Assembly (NCBI GenBank): GCA_903644035.1
Contig: CAHJXG010000546.1
Coordinates: 1 to 20,238 of the forward strand
Source: Rhodospirillales bacterium
Lineage (GTDB): Bacteria; Pseudomonadota; Alphaproteobacteria; Acetobacterales; Acetobacteraceae
DNA length: 20,238 bases
Direction of reading: 5' to 3'
Shown: positions 8,348 through 16,589 of the stretch, one piece after another
How positions within the stretch are numbered: position 1 is the stretch's first letter
How the letters are laid out: every line of letters starts with the position of its first letter
Program-made: the position numbers and the translations under genes
Notes under the pieces: model-generated
Seen by the model: the letters and a program-made list of their open reading frames with translations, nothing else
Databases searched by the model: none
What the model was told of the DNA's origin: nothing

Positions 8348-8351
<4 letters not shown>
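7551..8351 (-). CDS. Class II aldolase/adducin-family protein with Tat-like N-terminal signal
   Basis: A 266-residue protein closely related to the downstream gene. Shared segments include GVVDGFGHVS, RFLLSRSMAP, YLERFIHGEI, VMSVVHSHSPAV, LMRGHGS and RQAVFRAVYTE. Metal ligands are expected at H126, H128 and H197, with E107 as the catalytic Glu. It differs by an extra N-terminus of about 25 residues, MIGRRMFVCGCAAACLRPTG and then AGAQ: twin Arg at 4-5, a short hydrophobic Cys/Ala run, and an Ala-x-Ala cleavage candidate, i.e. a short Tat-like leader. The ATG overlaps the TGA of the upstream LivF-like gene (ATGA, 8348-8351), which supports this start and hence the leader. Family members are normally cytosolic. 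The leader could instead be an uncleaved tail, and the short, Cys-containing h-region makes export uncertain. Confidence 0.86.
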
Positions 8352-9093
<742 letters not shown>

Positions 9094-9097
<4 letters not shown>

Positions 9098-9840
9098 GCG
9101 CGCGACCCCAGATAGGCCGCACGCACGCCGGCGTCCTGCCGGATGGCGTCCGGCGCGCCACGGGCGATCACCGTGCCCTCGGCCAGCACGGTGATCTCCC
9201 GGGCGAAGCGGAAGACGAGCGGGATGTCGTGCTCGATCAGCAGCACGGCAACCTCGGCGGGCAGCGCGTCCAGCGCGTCAAGGATCATGGCATGGTCGGC
9301 CGACGGCAGCCCGGCCGCAGGCTCGTCCAGCAGCAGCACGCGGGGGCGCAGGGCCAAGGCCACCGCCAGCTCCACCAGCCGCTGCTGCCCATAGGCGAGG
9401 TCGCGGACGAGGGTGGTCCCGATTGGGCCGAGGCGCATGTCGCAGGCGATGGCCTCCGCCTCGTCGGCGACGGCCGGTGCGAAGCCGCGCCGGCCCCGCA
9501 GGGACAGGCCGTTCCCGTCGCGTTCGGCGACGGCGAGGGCCACGTTCTCGAAGGCGGAGAAGCTGGGGAACAGGTTGGTGACCTGGAAGTTGCGCACCAG
9601 GCCGAGACGGGTGCGGCGGTGCGGCGCCAGCCGGGTCACGTCCTGGCCGGCGAGGCGGATGGCACCGGCCCGGGGCCGCAGGCGGCCGGTGACGAGGTTC
9701 ACCAGGGTGGTCTTGCCAGCGCCATTCGGGCCGATCAGCGCATGCCTGGCGCCAGGATGCAGCGTGAGCGAGACGTCGTTGGTGACCAGCAGCCCGCCGA
9801 AGCGCATCACCAGGTGGTCGAGCTCAAGCGCCGGCGTCAC
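9094..9840 (-). CDS. livG: Branched-chain amino acid-type (HAAT) ABC transporter, ATPase LivG-like
   Basis: A 248-residue ABC ATPase. Walker A is GPNGAGKT at 37-44. 'LVRNFQVTNLFPSFSAFENV' is the LivG-type Q-loop region, the signature is the LivG variant LAYGQQRLVE, and Walker B is VLLLDEPAAGL. The C-terminal 'GTVIARGAPDAIRQDAGVRAAYLG' is the usual LivG ending. The start is GTG at 9840, overlapping the livM stop as GTGA (9837-9840). The reading frame is open for another 1.1 kb upstream, but that part is antiphase to livM and has no transporter features. It pairs with LivF to energise the LivHM channel. Confidence 0.92.
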
Positions 9841-10847
9841 GTGCGAACCTGCGGGCGCATCCTGCGCGCGGTTCTGCGCGCGGCTTTGCCCGTGATCCGG
9901 TCGGCGATGCCGAGGATGCCGCCCGGGGCGAACAGCACGACGACGACGATGAGGACGCCGAGCCAGAGCTGCCAGAGCACCGGGTTGTCCTTCGACAGCA
10001 GGTCCTGCGCGACCTGGTAGGCAACCGGCCCGATGATGGCGCCGTAGAGCCGTCCCGCCCCGCCCAGGGCCAGCATGACCAGCACGGTCGCCGACAGCTC
10101 GAAGCCGATATCCTTCAGGCCGACGAACTGGTTGATCTCGGCCTGCAACCCCCCGGCCAGCCCCGCCAGCCCGGCGGACACGGCATAGACCAGGACGAGG
10201 CGGGCCAGCACCGGGACGCCGATGGCGGCCGCGCGGCCGGGATTGTCGCGGATGGCCATGACCGACTGCCCGAACGGCGCGTGCACCAGCCAGCGCATCC
10301 CCAGCCACACGAGCACCAGCACGGCCGAGGCATAGGCGTAGCCCACCTGGCCGAACAGGTCGAACTCGAACCGGCCGAGCAGCGGCCAAGTGCTGACGCC
10401 CACAAGCCCATCGACGCCGCCGGTGAGCCAACTGGCCTTGTTGGCGACCTCGCCGGCCAGGAAGACGGCGCTGAGCGTCAGCATCAGCAAGGTGAACTTG
10501 GCGGTCCGCAGCACGATGACGCCGAGCACGGCGCCCGAAGCCGCCGCGACGGCGGTCCCCAGCAGCAGCCCGCTGAGCGGTTCGCCCCAGCCATGGACGG
10601 ACGCGATGCCGGTGGCGTAGGCGCCGAGGCCGAAGAACAAGGCATGGCCGAGCGTGACGATCCCGGCGTAGCCGACGAGCAGGTCCAGCGACAGGGCGAA
10701 CACGACCGAGATCGCCACCTGCGTGCCGAGCGCATAGTAGTCCGTGCCCAGCAAGGGGACGGCGAGCAGCGCCACGGCCGGCAAGGTCTCGACAGGGCGG
10801 AAACGATGCTTCCGCCGCAGCGCGTCGCGGAAGCCCCCCTGCGTCAC
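9837..10847 (-). CDS. livM: Branched-chain amino acid-type (HAAT) ABC transporter, permease LivM-like
   Basis: A 336-residue inner-membrane permease with about nine to ten hydrophobic segments. The LivM hallmark 'LLVGYAGIVTLGHALFFGLGAYATG' is present near residues 56-80. The loop 'SVMAIRDNPGRAAAIGVPV' near 195-212 is the LivM coupling region (AIRDNE.AA...G), and 'LGGAGRLYGAIIGP' near 281-294 is the second conserved segment. The C-terminus is a basic Arg-rich tail (KAARRTARRMRPQVRT). The start is GTG 10847, overlapping the livH stop (GTGA, 10844-10847). It forms the heterodimeric pore with LivH. Confidence 0.92.
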   Translation of the reverse strand: MTQGGFRDALRRKHRFRPVETLPAVALLAVPLLGTDYYALGTQVAISVVFALSLDLLVGYAGIVTLGHALFFGLGAYATGIASVHGWGEPLSGLLLGTAVAAASGAVLGVIVLRTAKFTLLMLTLSAVFLAGEVANKASWLTGGVDGLVGVSTWPLLGRFEFDLFGQVGYAYASAVLVLVWLGMRWLVHAPFGQSVMAIRDNPGRAAAIGVPVLARLVLVYAVSAGLAGLAGGLQAEINQFVGLKDIGFELSATVLVMLALGGAGRLYGAIIGPVAYQVAQDLLSKDNPVLWQLWLGVLIVVVVLFAPGGILGIADRITGKAARRTARRMRPQVRT

Positions 10848-11704
10848 AGGCGCCCGAACAGCCCGCGGGGGCGGACCAGCAGCAGCAGGAAGACGGCCAG
10901 GAACAGGACCGCGGTGCCGAGCGCCGGGACGTAGTAGGCCGAGAGGGTCTGGACCGCACCGATCAGCAGCGCCGCGAGGAACGAGCCGCGCAACGTGCCC
11001 AGCCCGGCGACCGCGACCACGATCTGCACATAGACCAGCACGTCGAAGGCATAGGCCGGGTTGAGGCCGAACAGGTCGGCGCCGAGCATGCCGCCGAGCG
11101 CCCCCAGCGCGCCGCCAAAGGCGAAGGTGGCGGTGAACAGGACGGAGGTGCGGAGGCCGACCGATTCCGCCATGCCCCGGTTCTCGACCGCCGCCCGCAC
11201 CATGGAGCCGATGCGCGTCCGCTCCAGGCCCAGCAGGATGGCCGCGGCCGTCAGCCCGCCGACGCCGATCACCAGCAGCTTGTAGGCATAGAAGCTGAAC
11301 GGACCAAGCTGCATCTGCTGCGACAGGGCGGGCGGCAGCGGCATCGGCCGCAGCATCGGGCCGAACAGCAGTCGCGTGACGGCGCTGGCCACGAAGATCA
11401 GCCCGATGCAGAACAGCACCTGGTCCAGCTCGCTGCGCCCGTACAGGCGGGAGAACAGCGCGCGCTCCAGCAACGCCGCGAACGCCGCGACCAGCAGCGG
11501 CGACAGCACGAGCATGGCCGGCCAGGGCAGCCCGGCCCCGGTCACGGCGACCGCGGCCAGATAGCCTCCCGCCATCGCGAAGACGCCGTGGGCCAGGTTC
11601 ACGAACCCCATCAGCCCGAGCGTCACGGACAGCCCGACCGAGATCAGGTACAGGACGCTCGCATAGGCAAGCGATTGGAAGGCGATGTCGATGATCGTGC
11701 CCAT
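10844..11704 (-). CDS. livH: Branched-chain amino acid-type (HAAT) ABC transporter, permease LivH-like
   Basis: A 286-residue permease. 'LISVGLSVTLGLMGFVNLAHGVFAMAGGY' near residues 20-48 is the LivH hallmark (the F-N-x-A-H-G motif). The loop 'RAAVENRGMAESVGLRT' near 188-204 is the coupling region. The C-terminus 'LVRPRGLFGRL' matches the family ending 'RP.GLfG'. ATG 11704 lies 11 nt after the binding-protein stop, with no strong Shine-Dalgarno, so it probably relies on coupling to the upstream gene. The protein has about eight membrane segments and pairs with LivM. Confidence 0.92.
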   Translation of the reverse strand: MGTIIDIAFQSLAYASVLYLISVGLSVTLGLMGFVNLAHGVFAMAGGYLAAVAVTGAGLPWPAMLVLSPLLVAAFAALLERALFSRLYGRSELDQVLFCIGLIFVASAVTRLLFGPMLRPMPLPPALSQQMQLGPFSFYAYKLLVIGVGGLTAAAILLGLERTRIGSMVRAAVENRGMAESVGLRTSVLFTATFAFGGALGALGGMLGADLFGLNPAYAFDVLVYVQIVVAVAGLGTLRGSFLAALLIGAVQTLSAYYVPALGTAVLFLAVFLLLLVRPRGLFGRL

Positions 11705-11715
11705 GGCGGCGTGGC

Positions 11716-12927
11716 TCAGGCCGGGTTCATCGCTTTCCACGGGTCGCGCACGGCGGGGATGGTGGCGAACTCGACGTTGCCGGGCTCGTCGCCGACCATC
11801 CTCACCTCCCGGATGTAGACGTTCTGCACGATGTCGCGCGTGGCCGGGTCGAGGCTGATGGGGCCGCGCGGGCTGTCCTCGGTGGCGAAGCCGGCGATGG
11901 CGCGCATAGCGGCGGCGGCGTCCGGCTTGCCTGCCGTGGCGGCGATGGCGCCGCAGATCGCGTGCATGCCGTCCCAGGCGCCGGCCGCCATGTAGTTGGG
12001 CCGCAGCGGCGCGAGGCCGTAAGCCGCCTTCCAGGCCGCGACGAACCGGGCATTGGCCGGGCGGTCCGCCACCATGCTGTACTGCCCGGCGGTGATGACG
12101 CCCAGGGCGGCGCGCCCGATGTTCGGCAGCTCCTCGTCGCTGGTCAGGTCGCCGGGGCCGATGAGCTGTATGCCGGCCTCCTTCAGCCCGGCCTCGGCGC
12201 ACGCCTTCATGAACGTGGAGGTCTGCACGCCGCCGGGATGGAAGGCGAACAGCACGTCGGGCCGAGCCTCCTTGGCCCGGAGCAGGAAGGGCACGAAGTT
12301 TGGGCTTTGGATCGGCATCTTCGCCATCGCCACGACCTCGCCGCCCGTCTCGACGAAGCCCCGGGTGAAGGCCGCCTCGGCATCCTGGCCCGGCGCGAAA
12401 TCGGTGACGAGCACGCCCGCGCGGCGGTAGCCTTTCGTGCCGCCCGCCCAACGCCCGAGCGGCTCGTTGATCTGCCAATGCGTAAAGGCGGTGCGGGCGA
12501 ACCATGGCGACAGCCGCGTGGTGCTGGCGCCCGAGGCGTTCATCAGGACGCAGGGCACCTTCGCCTGATTCAGCAACGGCGCCACCGCGTTGGCGTTTGG
12601 CGTCCACTGGAAGCCACCGAGGTACTGCACTCGGTCGCGGACCACCAGTTCCTGCACCAGGCGCTTCGCCGTGTCCGGGTTCGTGCCGCCGTCATCGCGG
12701 ATGATCAACTCGACGCGCTGGTCGCCGAGCACCGACCGGCCCTCCGTGGCCAAGTACAGCTTGGCGGCATTCGCCATGATCTCGCCGCTGGAGGCGAACG
12801 GGCCGGACATGGTGAGCACGAGGCCGACCTTCACCGGCTCGGCCGCGGCGGCCCGGCGCGGGAGCGAGGCCAGAGCGGGGGCGGCGAGCAGGCCCAGGAC
12901 GCTGCGGCGTGGCACGATAACGTTCAA
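11716..12927 (-). CDS. HAAT-type ABC transporter periplasmic binding protein (LivK-like, Peripla_BP_6)
   Basis: A 403-residue exported binding protein. The leader VPRRSVLGLLAAPALASLPRRAAAA has a twin-arginine motif at R7-R8 and a cleavage region near residue 28. The mature protein begins 'VKVGLVLTMSGPFASSGEIMANAAKLYL', the typical Peripla_BP_6 start, followed by 'DDGGTNPDTAKRLVQELV' and 'VQYLGGFQ'. The start is TTG 12927, because GGGGAG at 12935-12940 lies exactly 7 nt upstream. The ATG nearby at 12934 is out of frame, and a GTG at 12915 would begin right before the RR motif. Binding proteins of this class in aromatic loci bind benzoate- or phenylpropanoid-type acids, so an aromatic cargo is likely by context. 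It starts 68 nt downstream of the hydroxylase gene. Confidence 0.9.
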   Translation of the reverse strand: MNVIVPRRSVLGLLAAPALASLPRRAAAAEPVKVGLVLTMSGPFASSGEIMANAAKLYLATEGRSVLGDQRVELIIRDDGGTNPDTAKRLVQELVVRDRVQYLGGFQWTPNANAVAPLLNQAKVPCVLMNASGASTTRLSPWFARTAFTHWQINEPLGRWAGGTKGYRRAGVLVTDFAPGQDAEAAFTRGFVETGGEVVAMAKMPIQSPNFVPFLLRAKEARPDVLFAFHPGGVQTSTFMKACAEAGLKEAGIQLIGPGDLTSDEELPNIGRAALGVITAGQYSMVADRPANARFVAAWKAAYGLAPLRPNYMAAGAWDGMHAICGAIAATAGKPDAAAAMRAIAGFATEDSPRGPISLDPATRDIVQNVYIREVRMVGDEPGNVEFATIPAVRDPWKAMNPA

Positions 12928-12934
12928 TGTTCAT

Positions 12935-12940
12935 CTCCCC
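12935..12940 (-). promoter_or_regulatory. Shine-Dalgarno that fixes a TTG start for the LivK-like gene
   Basis: GGGGAG on the minus strand ends 7 nt before TTG 12927-12925. An ATG at 12934-12932 directly abuts the GGGGAG and is out of frame, so it is too close and would give a different, short peptide. The arrangement favours TTG initiation. Confidence 0.6.
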
Positions 12941-12995
12941 TATGGGCCTGGTCTGACGCCAGCATTGCCCGTCGTCTGGTTCAAGCAGCCCGTCC

Positions 12996-14633
12996 TCAGG
13001 CGGCCCGTCGCGTCTCCGAAGCCGCGCCCGTCCCGGTGTCCCATGTCGAGGCCAGCAGGGCCTCCACCGCCCGCGCCGCGGCGTCGGCGCCGTCCAGCGG
13101 GATCGCCGCGGCGACGTAGTGGTCGGGCCGCAGCAGGAAGGCGCAGCCGGGATAGTCGGCGAGCACGGCATCCAGCATGTCGTCGGTCTCGGCCGCCGTC
13201 GCCACACCCTCGATGTCGGGGACGGCCATGCTGGCCGGCACCAGGGCCACGCGGGCCGCCCCGATCATGTCCCAGACCCTCTGGCGCAGCCGGGCCTGGT
13301 CCTCCTCGGGCCGGGCGGAGCGCGACAGCAGCACGAAACGGTTGGCGAGCACGCTGTCGAGCAGCACCACCTCGCCCGCCGCGGTCCGCACCGCCGGTTG
13401 CGGCAGCAGACGGCCCACCAGGGAGCGGCGGCCCTTGCCGTCGGGGATCAGGAAGCCGGCGTTGAAGCGCGGCGGCGGCTTGTATTTCATCTGCGCCACG
13501 TAGTCGCGCGCCGGCGGCCAGACATTCAGCGCGAGGAAGCCCGCCTGGGTGAGCGCGCCGTGCAGCCGGCTCGGCGGCGACATGATCCGGCCCATGCGCA
13601 GGGCGAGGCCGATCATCTGCCAGATATGGTCCTTCCGCTCCTGCTCGTAGGTGTCGAGCAGGCCTGGCCCGGCTTGGCCGCGCAGCACGGCGGCGAGCTT
13701 CCAGGCCAGGTTGTGCGCGTCGCGGATGCCGCTGTTCATGCCCTGCCCGGCGAAGGGCGGCGTCAGATGCGCGGCGTCGCCGGCCAGCATGACCCGGCCG
13801 AACGACCAGCGGGGCGCGACCCGGGCATGGAAGCGATAGACGACCTTGCGCCGGATGGTGGCCTGGGGGTCGGCCCCATGGGCGCGCAGCAGGCGCTCGA
13901 CCATGGCGGGGTCCAGCAGGTCCGCATCCGCCTCGCCGGGCAGCAGCTTGAACTCGAAGCGCCGGGTCCGGTCAGGGCCGGGCAGGGTGATGCAGGGGCG
14001 CCGCCGGTCGCAGAACACCTCCGTGTGCTTGATGGTGTTCTCGTTGTTCTCCAGGTCGATGATCAGCCAGCGCTCGTCGAAGGTGGTGCCCTCCAGCGAC
14101 ACGCCCTGCTGCTCCCGCACCGGGCTGGCGGCGCCGTCGCAGCCGACGAGGTAGTCGCACGTGACCTGCCGCGCCGCACCCTCCGGACCCGACAGGGCGA
14201 GCGTCACCCGGTCGGCGCCCGCCTCATGACGGTCCAGCCGCCAGCCGTACAGCGCCTCGACGTGGCCGAACCGGGCGAGCGCGTCCTTGAGCTGGCCTTC
14301 GAGGATCGGCTGACGGAACGCGTTGCGGCGCGGGTAGCCGTACGGCCGCCCGGTCGGCTCCACCTTGGCGAAGCGCACCCGGCGCGGCGTGTAGTAATGG
14401 GAGCCGTAGCCCGGCACGACGAAGCGGAGCACCTCCTCCACCACGCCGGCCGCCTGCATGGTGCGCAGGGATTCGTCGTCGATGGAGACGGCGCGCGGCT
14501 CCTGCACGGTGGTGAGGTTGCGCTCCACGACCAGGCAGCCCACCGCCATCGTGCCCAGCAGGTTGGCGAGCGTCAGCCCAATCGGCCCGCTGCCGACGAC
14601 GACGACCGGGTAATGGCGCGGCACCGTGTCCAT
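12996..14633 (-). CDS. FAD-dependent aromatic monooxygenase, MhpA/PheA (class A flavoprotein) type
   Basis: A 545-residue flavoprotein hydroxylase, cytoplasmic, expected to use NAD(P)H and O2 to add a hydroxyl ring-ortho to an existing one. The N-terminal dinucleotide fold is VVVGSGPIGLTLANLL (residues 12-26). The DG motif region is YLVGCDGAASPVR (161-173). The GD motif is RVMLAGDAAHLTPPFAGQGMNSGIRDAHNLAWKL (280-313), which is characteristic of the MhpA / 2-polyprenylphenol hydroxylase group. A C-terminal thioredoxin-like domain region follows (about 395-545), ending 'CAFLLRPDHYVAA', as in MhpA-like enzymes. Length agrees with the roughly 550-residue MhpA family. ATG 14633 lies 11 nt after the FAH gene's stop. 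The likely role is to make the catechol-type substrate for the dioxygenase two genes upstream; the true substrate is unknown. Confidence 0.9.
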   Translation of the reverse strand: MDTVPRHYPVVVVGSGPIGLTLANLLGTMAVGCLVVERNLTTVQEPRAVSIDDESLRTMQAAGVVEEVLRFVVPGYGSHYYTPRRVRFAKVEPTGRPYGYPRRNAFRQPILEGQLKDALARFGHVEALYGWRLDRHEAGADRVTLALSGPEGAARQVTCDYLVGCDGAASPVREQQGVSLEGTTFDERWLIIDLENNENTIKHTEVFCDRRRPCITLPGPDRTRRFEFKLLPGEADADLLDPAMVERLLRAHGADPQATIRRKVVYRFHARVAPRWSFGRVMLAGDAAHLTPPFAGQGMNSGIRDAHNLAWKLAAVLRGQAGPGLLDTYEQERKDHIWQMIGLALRMGRIMSPPSRLHGALTQAGFLALNVWPPARDYVAQMKYKPPPRFNAGFLIPDGKGRRSLVGRLLPQPAVRTAAGEVVLLDSVLANRFVLLSRSARPEEDQARLRQRVWDMIGAARVALVPASMAVPDIEGVATAAETDDMLDAVLADYPGCAFLLRPDHYVAAAIPLDGADAAARAVEALLASTWDTGTGAASETRRAA

Positions 14634-14644
14634 GGCGCTGTGTT

Positions 14645-15499
14645 TCAGCCCGCCGGCTCGTCGGCCACGCCGTTGCGGAGCAGGCCCACCTTGTCGATCT
14701 CCACCTCGACGGTGTCGCCGGGCTTCAGCCAGAGCGGGGGAGTACGCTTGGCGCCCACGCCGCCCGGGGTGCCGCTGGCGATCACGTCGCCGGGTTCGAG
14801 CCGCGTGAAGGTGGAGCAGTATTCGACCTGCCGCGGGATGTCGAAGATCATCTGGTCAAGGCGGGCCTCCTGCACGACCTGGCCGTTGACGCGGGTCTGC
14901 AGGCGGAGCGGGCCGAGGTCGCCCAGCTCGTCCGGCGTGACCATCCAGGGCCCGAAGGCGCCGGTGCCCGGGAAGTTCTTGCCCGGCGTGAACTGGTGCG
15001 TGTGGCGCTGGAAGTCGCGCACGCTGCCGTCGTTGTAGCAGGCGTAGCCGGCGACGTGCGCCAGGGCGTCGGCCCGGCCGATGTAGCGGCCCGCAGCGCC
15101 GATGATGACCGCCAGCTCCCCCTCGAAATCGAGGTCGCTGGACACGCGGGGCCGGATGATGTCGGCCAGGTGGCCGGTCTGGCTGTTGGCATAGCGCGCG
15201 AAGATCGTCGGGTGCTCGACCTCCGAGCGGCCGGTCTCCTTGCGATGCATCTCGTAGTTCAGGCCGACGCAGAGGATCTTGTCGGGATTGGGGATGACCG
15301 GGAGCCATTCAATCGCATCGAGCGGGTAGCGCCGGGCCGCCTGGCCCTGGCGGCCGAGTTCGGCCAGGCTGCCGGCGGCAATCGCGGCCTTCAGGTCCGG
15401 CACCCGGTCCCGCACGACGGCGCCGACATCGACGGCCTCGTTCCCCTCGATCAGTCCCCAGGTGACGGTGCCGGAGATGCGGAACGTCGCGAATTTCAT
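14645..15499 (-). CDS. Fumarylacetoacetate hydrolase (FAH)-superfamily protein
   Basis: A 284-residue FAH-fold enzyme. 'ILCVGLNYEMHRKETG' (75-90) carries the catalytic His region (H85). The Mg/Mn-binding acids are E126 and E128 in DFEGELAVIIG and D157 in CYNDGSVRDFQ. 'SGTPGGVG' and 'LKPGDTVEVEIDKVGLLRN' form the C-terminal signature. An N-terminal domain of about 70 residues precedes the core, as in the 2-hydroxyhepta-2,4-diene-1,7-dioate isomerase / fumarylpyruvate hydrolase / acylpyruvase group. In ring-cleavage routes it would hydrolyse, hydrate or isomerise the dienoate or acylpyruvate product. ATG 15499 has a GAGAG about 8 nt upstream. It sits between dioxygenase and hydroxylase with gaps of 28 and 11 nt. 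Confidence 0.9.
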   Translation of the reverse strand: MKFATFRISGTVTWGLIEGNEAVDVGAVVRDRVPDLKAAIAAGSLAELGRQGQAARRYPLDAIEWLPVIPNPDKILCVGLNYEMHRKETGRSEVEHPTIFARYANSQTGHLADIIRPRVSSDLDFEGELAVIIGAAGRYIGRADALAHVAGYACYNDGSVRDFQRHTHQFTPGKNFPGTGAFGPWMVTPDELGDLGPLRLQTRVNGQVVQEARLDQMIFDIPRQVEYCSTFTRLEPGDVIASGTPGGVGAKRTPPLWLKPGDTVEVEIDKVGLLRNGVADEPAG

Positions 15500-15527
15500 G
15501 GGCAGCTCTCTCGTTGCGAAGGATCGG

Positions 15528-16361
15528 TCAGGAGCGGAGGATGCCGCGGCCCCAGAGGTTCACGGTGTGCTCCTCGTGCGGCCACTGCTTGGCCGGGCGG
15601 TCGTAGACGACCTCCAGCTCCGCGCTGATCTCGATCCAGTTGTCGTCGGGATCGACCACGAAGACGAACAGGTTGTTGCCGGGTCCGTGTCGTCCAGGTC
15701 CCCACATCAGCGGGATGCGCCGGTCGCCCATCCGGTCGCACCAGTCCTTGATGACCGACCAGTCGCCCGCCTCGTAGCTGTGGTGGTCGACACCCTGCTG
15801 GCTGTGGCGGAAGCAGGCCAGGGTGTGGTGCTCGTGGTTGGTGCGCATCCAGCAGACCATCAGCCGGCCATCGGCGTCGCGGACCGTGTCGCTGGTCAGC
15901 AGGCCGAGCTGCTCGGTGTAGAACCGCTCGATGGCATCCGGGTCGCGGCTGGCGAGCGTCAGATGCTGGAGCGGGCCGCGCAGGCCGGACCGGACCGGAT
16001 CCTGGGGCGCGAGGCCGAAGGCGATGACGTTGCCGTCCGGGTCGGCCACGGCGAACGCCTCCGTCCCAAACAGCGGGCTGGGCGAGGGGAGGAGCGGGAC
16101 GCCGCCCCGTTCGGCCCGCGCCCGGATGGCGGCGAGGCCGTCGCGATCGCGGCAGGCGAAGGCGGCATAGCCCAGGCGCTTGCTCTCCCCCGGCGCAAAG
16201 AGCACACGGCGCAACGGACCCTCGGCGATCCAGTGGCCGCCATCGAGCGGCCGGGCGGTCATGTCCATGGTGTCGGCGTAGAACGCGGCCAAGGCGGCGG
16301 GGGCGGCGCTTTGAAGCTGCAAGTGATGCAGGTAAGCGCCCGCGCTGACGGCCGTGGACAT
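15528..16361 (-). CDS. Two-domain VOC extradiol-type ring-cleavage dioxygenase
   Basis: A 277-residue protein with two vicinal-oxygen-chelate repeats: residues about 10-117 (ending FAVADPDGNVIAFG) and about 130-250 (ending FVVDPDDNWIEISAE). In the second repeat the Fe(II) ligands of type I extradiol dioxygenases (BphC, catechol 2,3-dioxygenase) appear as H133 (LQHLTLAS), H194 (GVDHHSYE) and E244 (NWIEIS), with H179 (NHEHHTLACF) in the position of the acid-base His. The catalytic Tyr near the second half of the motif is not obvious; F234 occupies that neighbourhood. The first repeat lacks the triad, as usual. It is the promoter-proximal gene of the block, with GGAAGG at 16371-16376. Expected reaction: meta-cleavage of a substituted catechol. 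Close non-dioxygenase VOC homologues are possible. Confidence 0.87.
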   Translation of the reverse strand: MSTAVSAGAYLHHLQLQSAAPAALAAFYADTMDMTARPLDGGHWIAEGPLRRVLFAPGESKRLGYAAFACRDRDGLAAIRARAERGGVPLLPSPSPLFGTEAFAVADPDGNVIAFGLAPQDPVRSGLRGPLQHLTLASRDPDAIERFYTEQLGLLTSDTVRDADGRLMVCWMRTNHEHHTLACFRHSQQGVDHHSYEAGDWSVIKDWCDRMGDRRIPLMWGPGRHGPGNNLFVFVVDPDDNWIEISAELEVVYDRPAKQWPHEEHTVNLWGRGILRS

Positions 16362-16380
16362 GCTTCGCTTCCTTCCAGAT

Positions 16381-16391
16381 CGAAGGCTTCG
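16381..16391. promoter_or_regulatory. Palindrome at the proposed -10/transcription start
   Basis: CGAAG-G-CTTCG is an 11-bp perfect inverted repeat around a central base, overlapping the proposed -10 and start of the dioxygenase promoter. It could be a repressor site or a hairpin at the very start of the leader; it may also be chance in GC-rich DNA. Confidence 0.25.
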
Positions 16392-16417
16392 CTAAGCGGC
16401 ATCAGCAGGATTGTCAA
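16389..16417 (-). promoter_or_regulatory. Promoter of the aromatic operon
   Basis: On the minus strand there is a perfect -35 TTGACA (16412-16417), a 17-nt spacer and TAGCGA (16389-16394), a weak -10. This predicts a start near 16382 and a leader of about 20 nt before ATG 16361. A strong -35 with a poor -10 is compatible with activator control. It lies in the most AT-rich stretch of the region. Confidence 0.5.
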
Positions 16418-16424
16418 CACGAAA

Positions 16425-16441
16425 TTCGCATAATATGAGAA
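16425..16441. promoter_or_regulatory. Imperfect 17-bp palindromic operator candidate upstream of the dioxygenase promoter
   Basis: TTCGCATAATATGAGAA reads TTCnCATA-n-TATGnGAA: seven of eight arm positions pair about a central base. It ends 8 bp before the -35 and is centred about 51 bp upstream of the predicted start, where IclR- or GntR-type activators of aromatic operons often bind. A second perfect inverted repeat, TGCTG-T-CAGCA, lies at 16461-16471. No regulator gene is in the window, so the cognate factor is unknown. Confidence 0.5.
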
Positions 16442-16564
16442 AAACGCGACCTTAGTTGGGTGCTGTCAGCATATTCTGCGATCCCAGCCATGATGATGGA
16501 CGTGAGGGCTCGGTGGGCGCTGGACGCGCCGGCGCCGGGGCATGGTCGGCCCGTGGCGGATGCA

Positions 16565-16580
16565 GGCTGGGCGATCAGCC
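16565..16580 (-). terminator. Weak hairpin downstream of the histidine phosphatase gene
   Basis: GGCTG (16565-16569) and CAGCC (16576-16580) can form a 5-bp stem with a 6-nt loop ten nt past the stop codon. There is no U-tract, so termination is uncertain. The rest of the 228-nt gap 16362-16589 holds the dioxygenase control region and no convincing gene. Confidence 0.22.
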
Positions 16581-16589
16581 TCTTGGGGC

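Noticed and set aside
9841..10959. Apparent N-terminal extension of the LivG-like ATPase
   Set aside because: The extension is antiphase to livM, has shadow-like Arg/Gly/Ala composition, and GTG 9840 gives a standard-length LivG.
11705..12607. Upstream extension of the LivH-like frame across the binding-protein gene
   Set aside because: It is off-frame to a clear Peripla_BP_6 gene. ATG 11704 gives the normal LivH length and hallmark N-terminus.
13119..15038. 639-residue plus-strand open frame opposite the hydroxylase and FAH genes
   Set aside because: His/Gln/Gly/Arg-rich translation without motifs, antisense to two genes with intact catalytic motifs.
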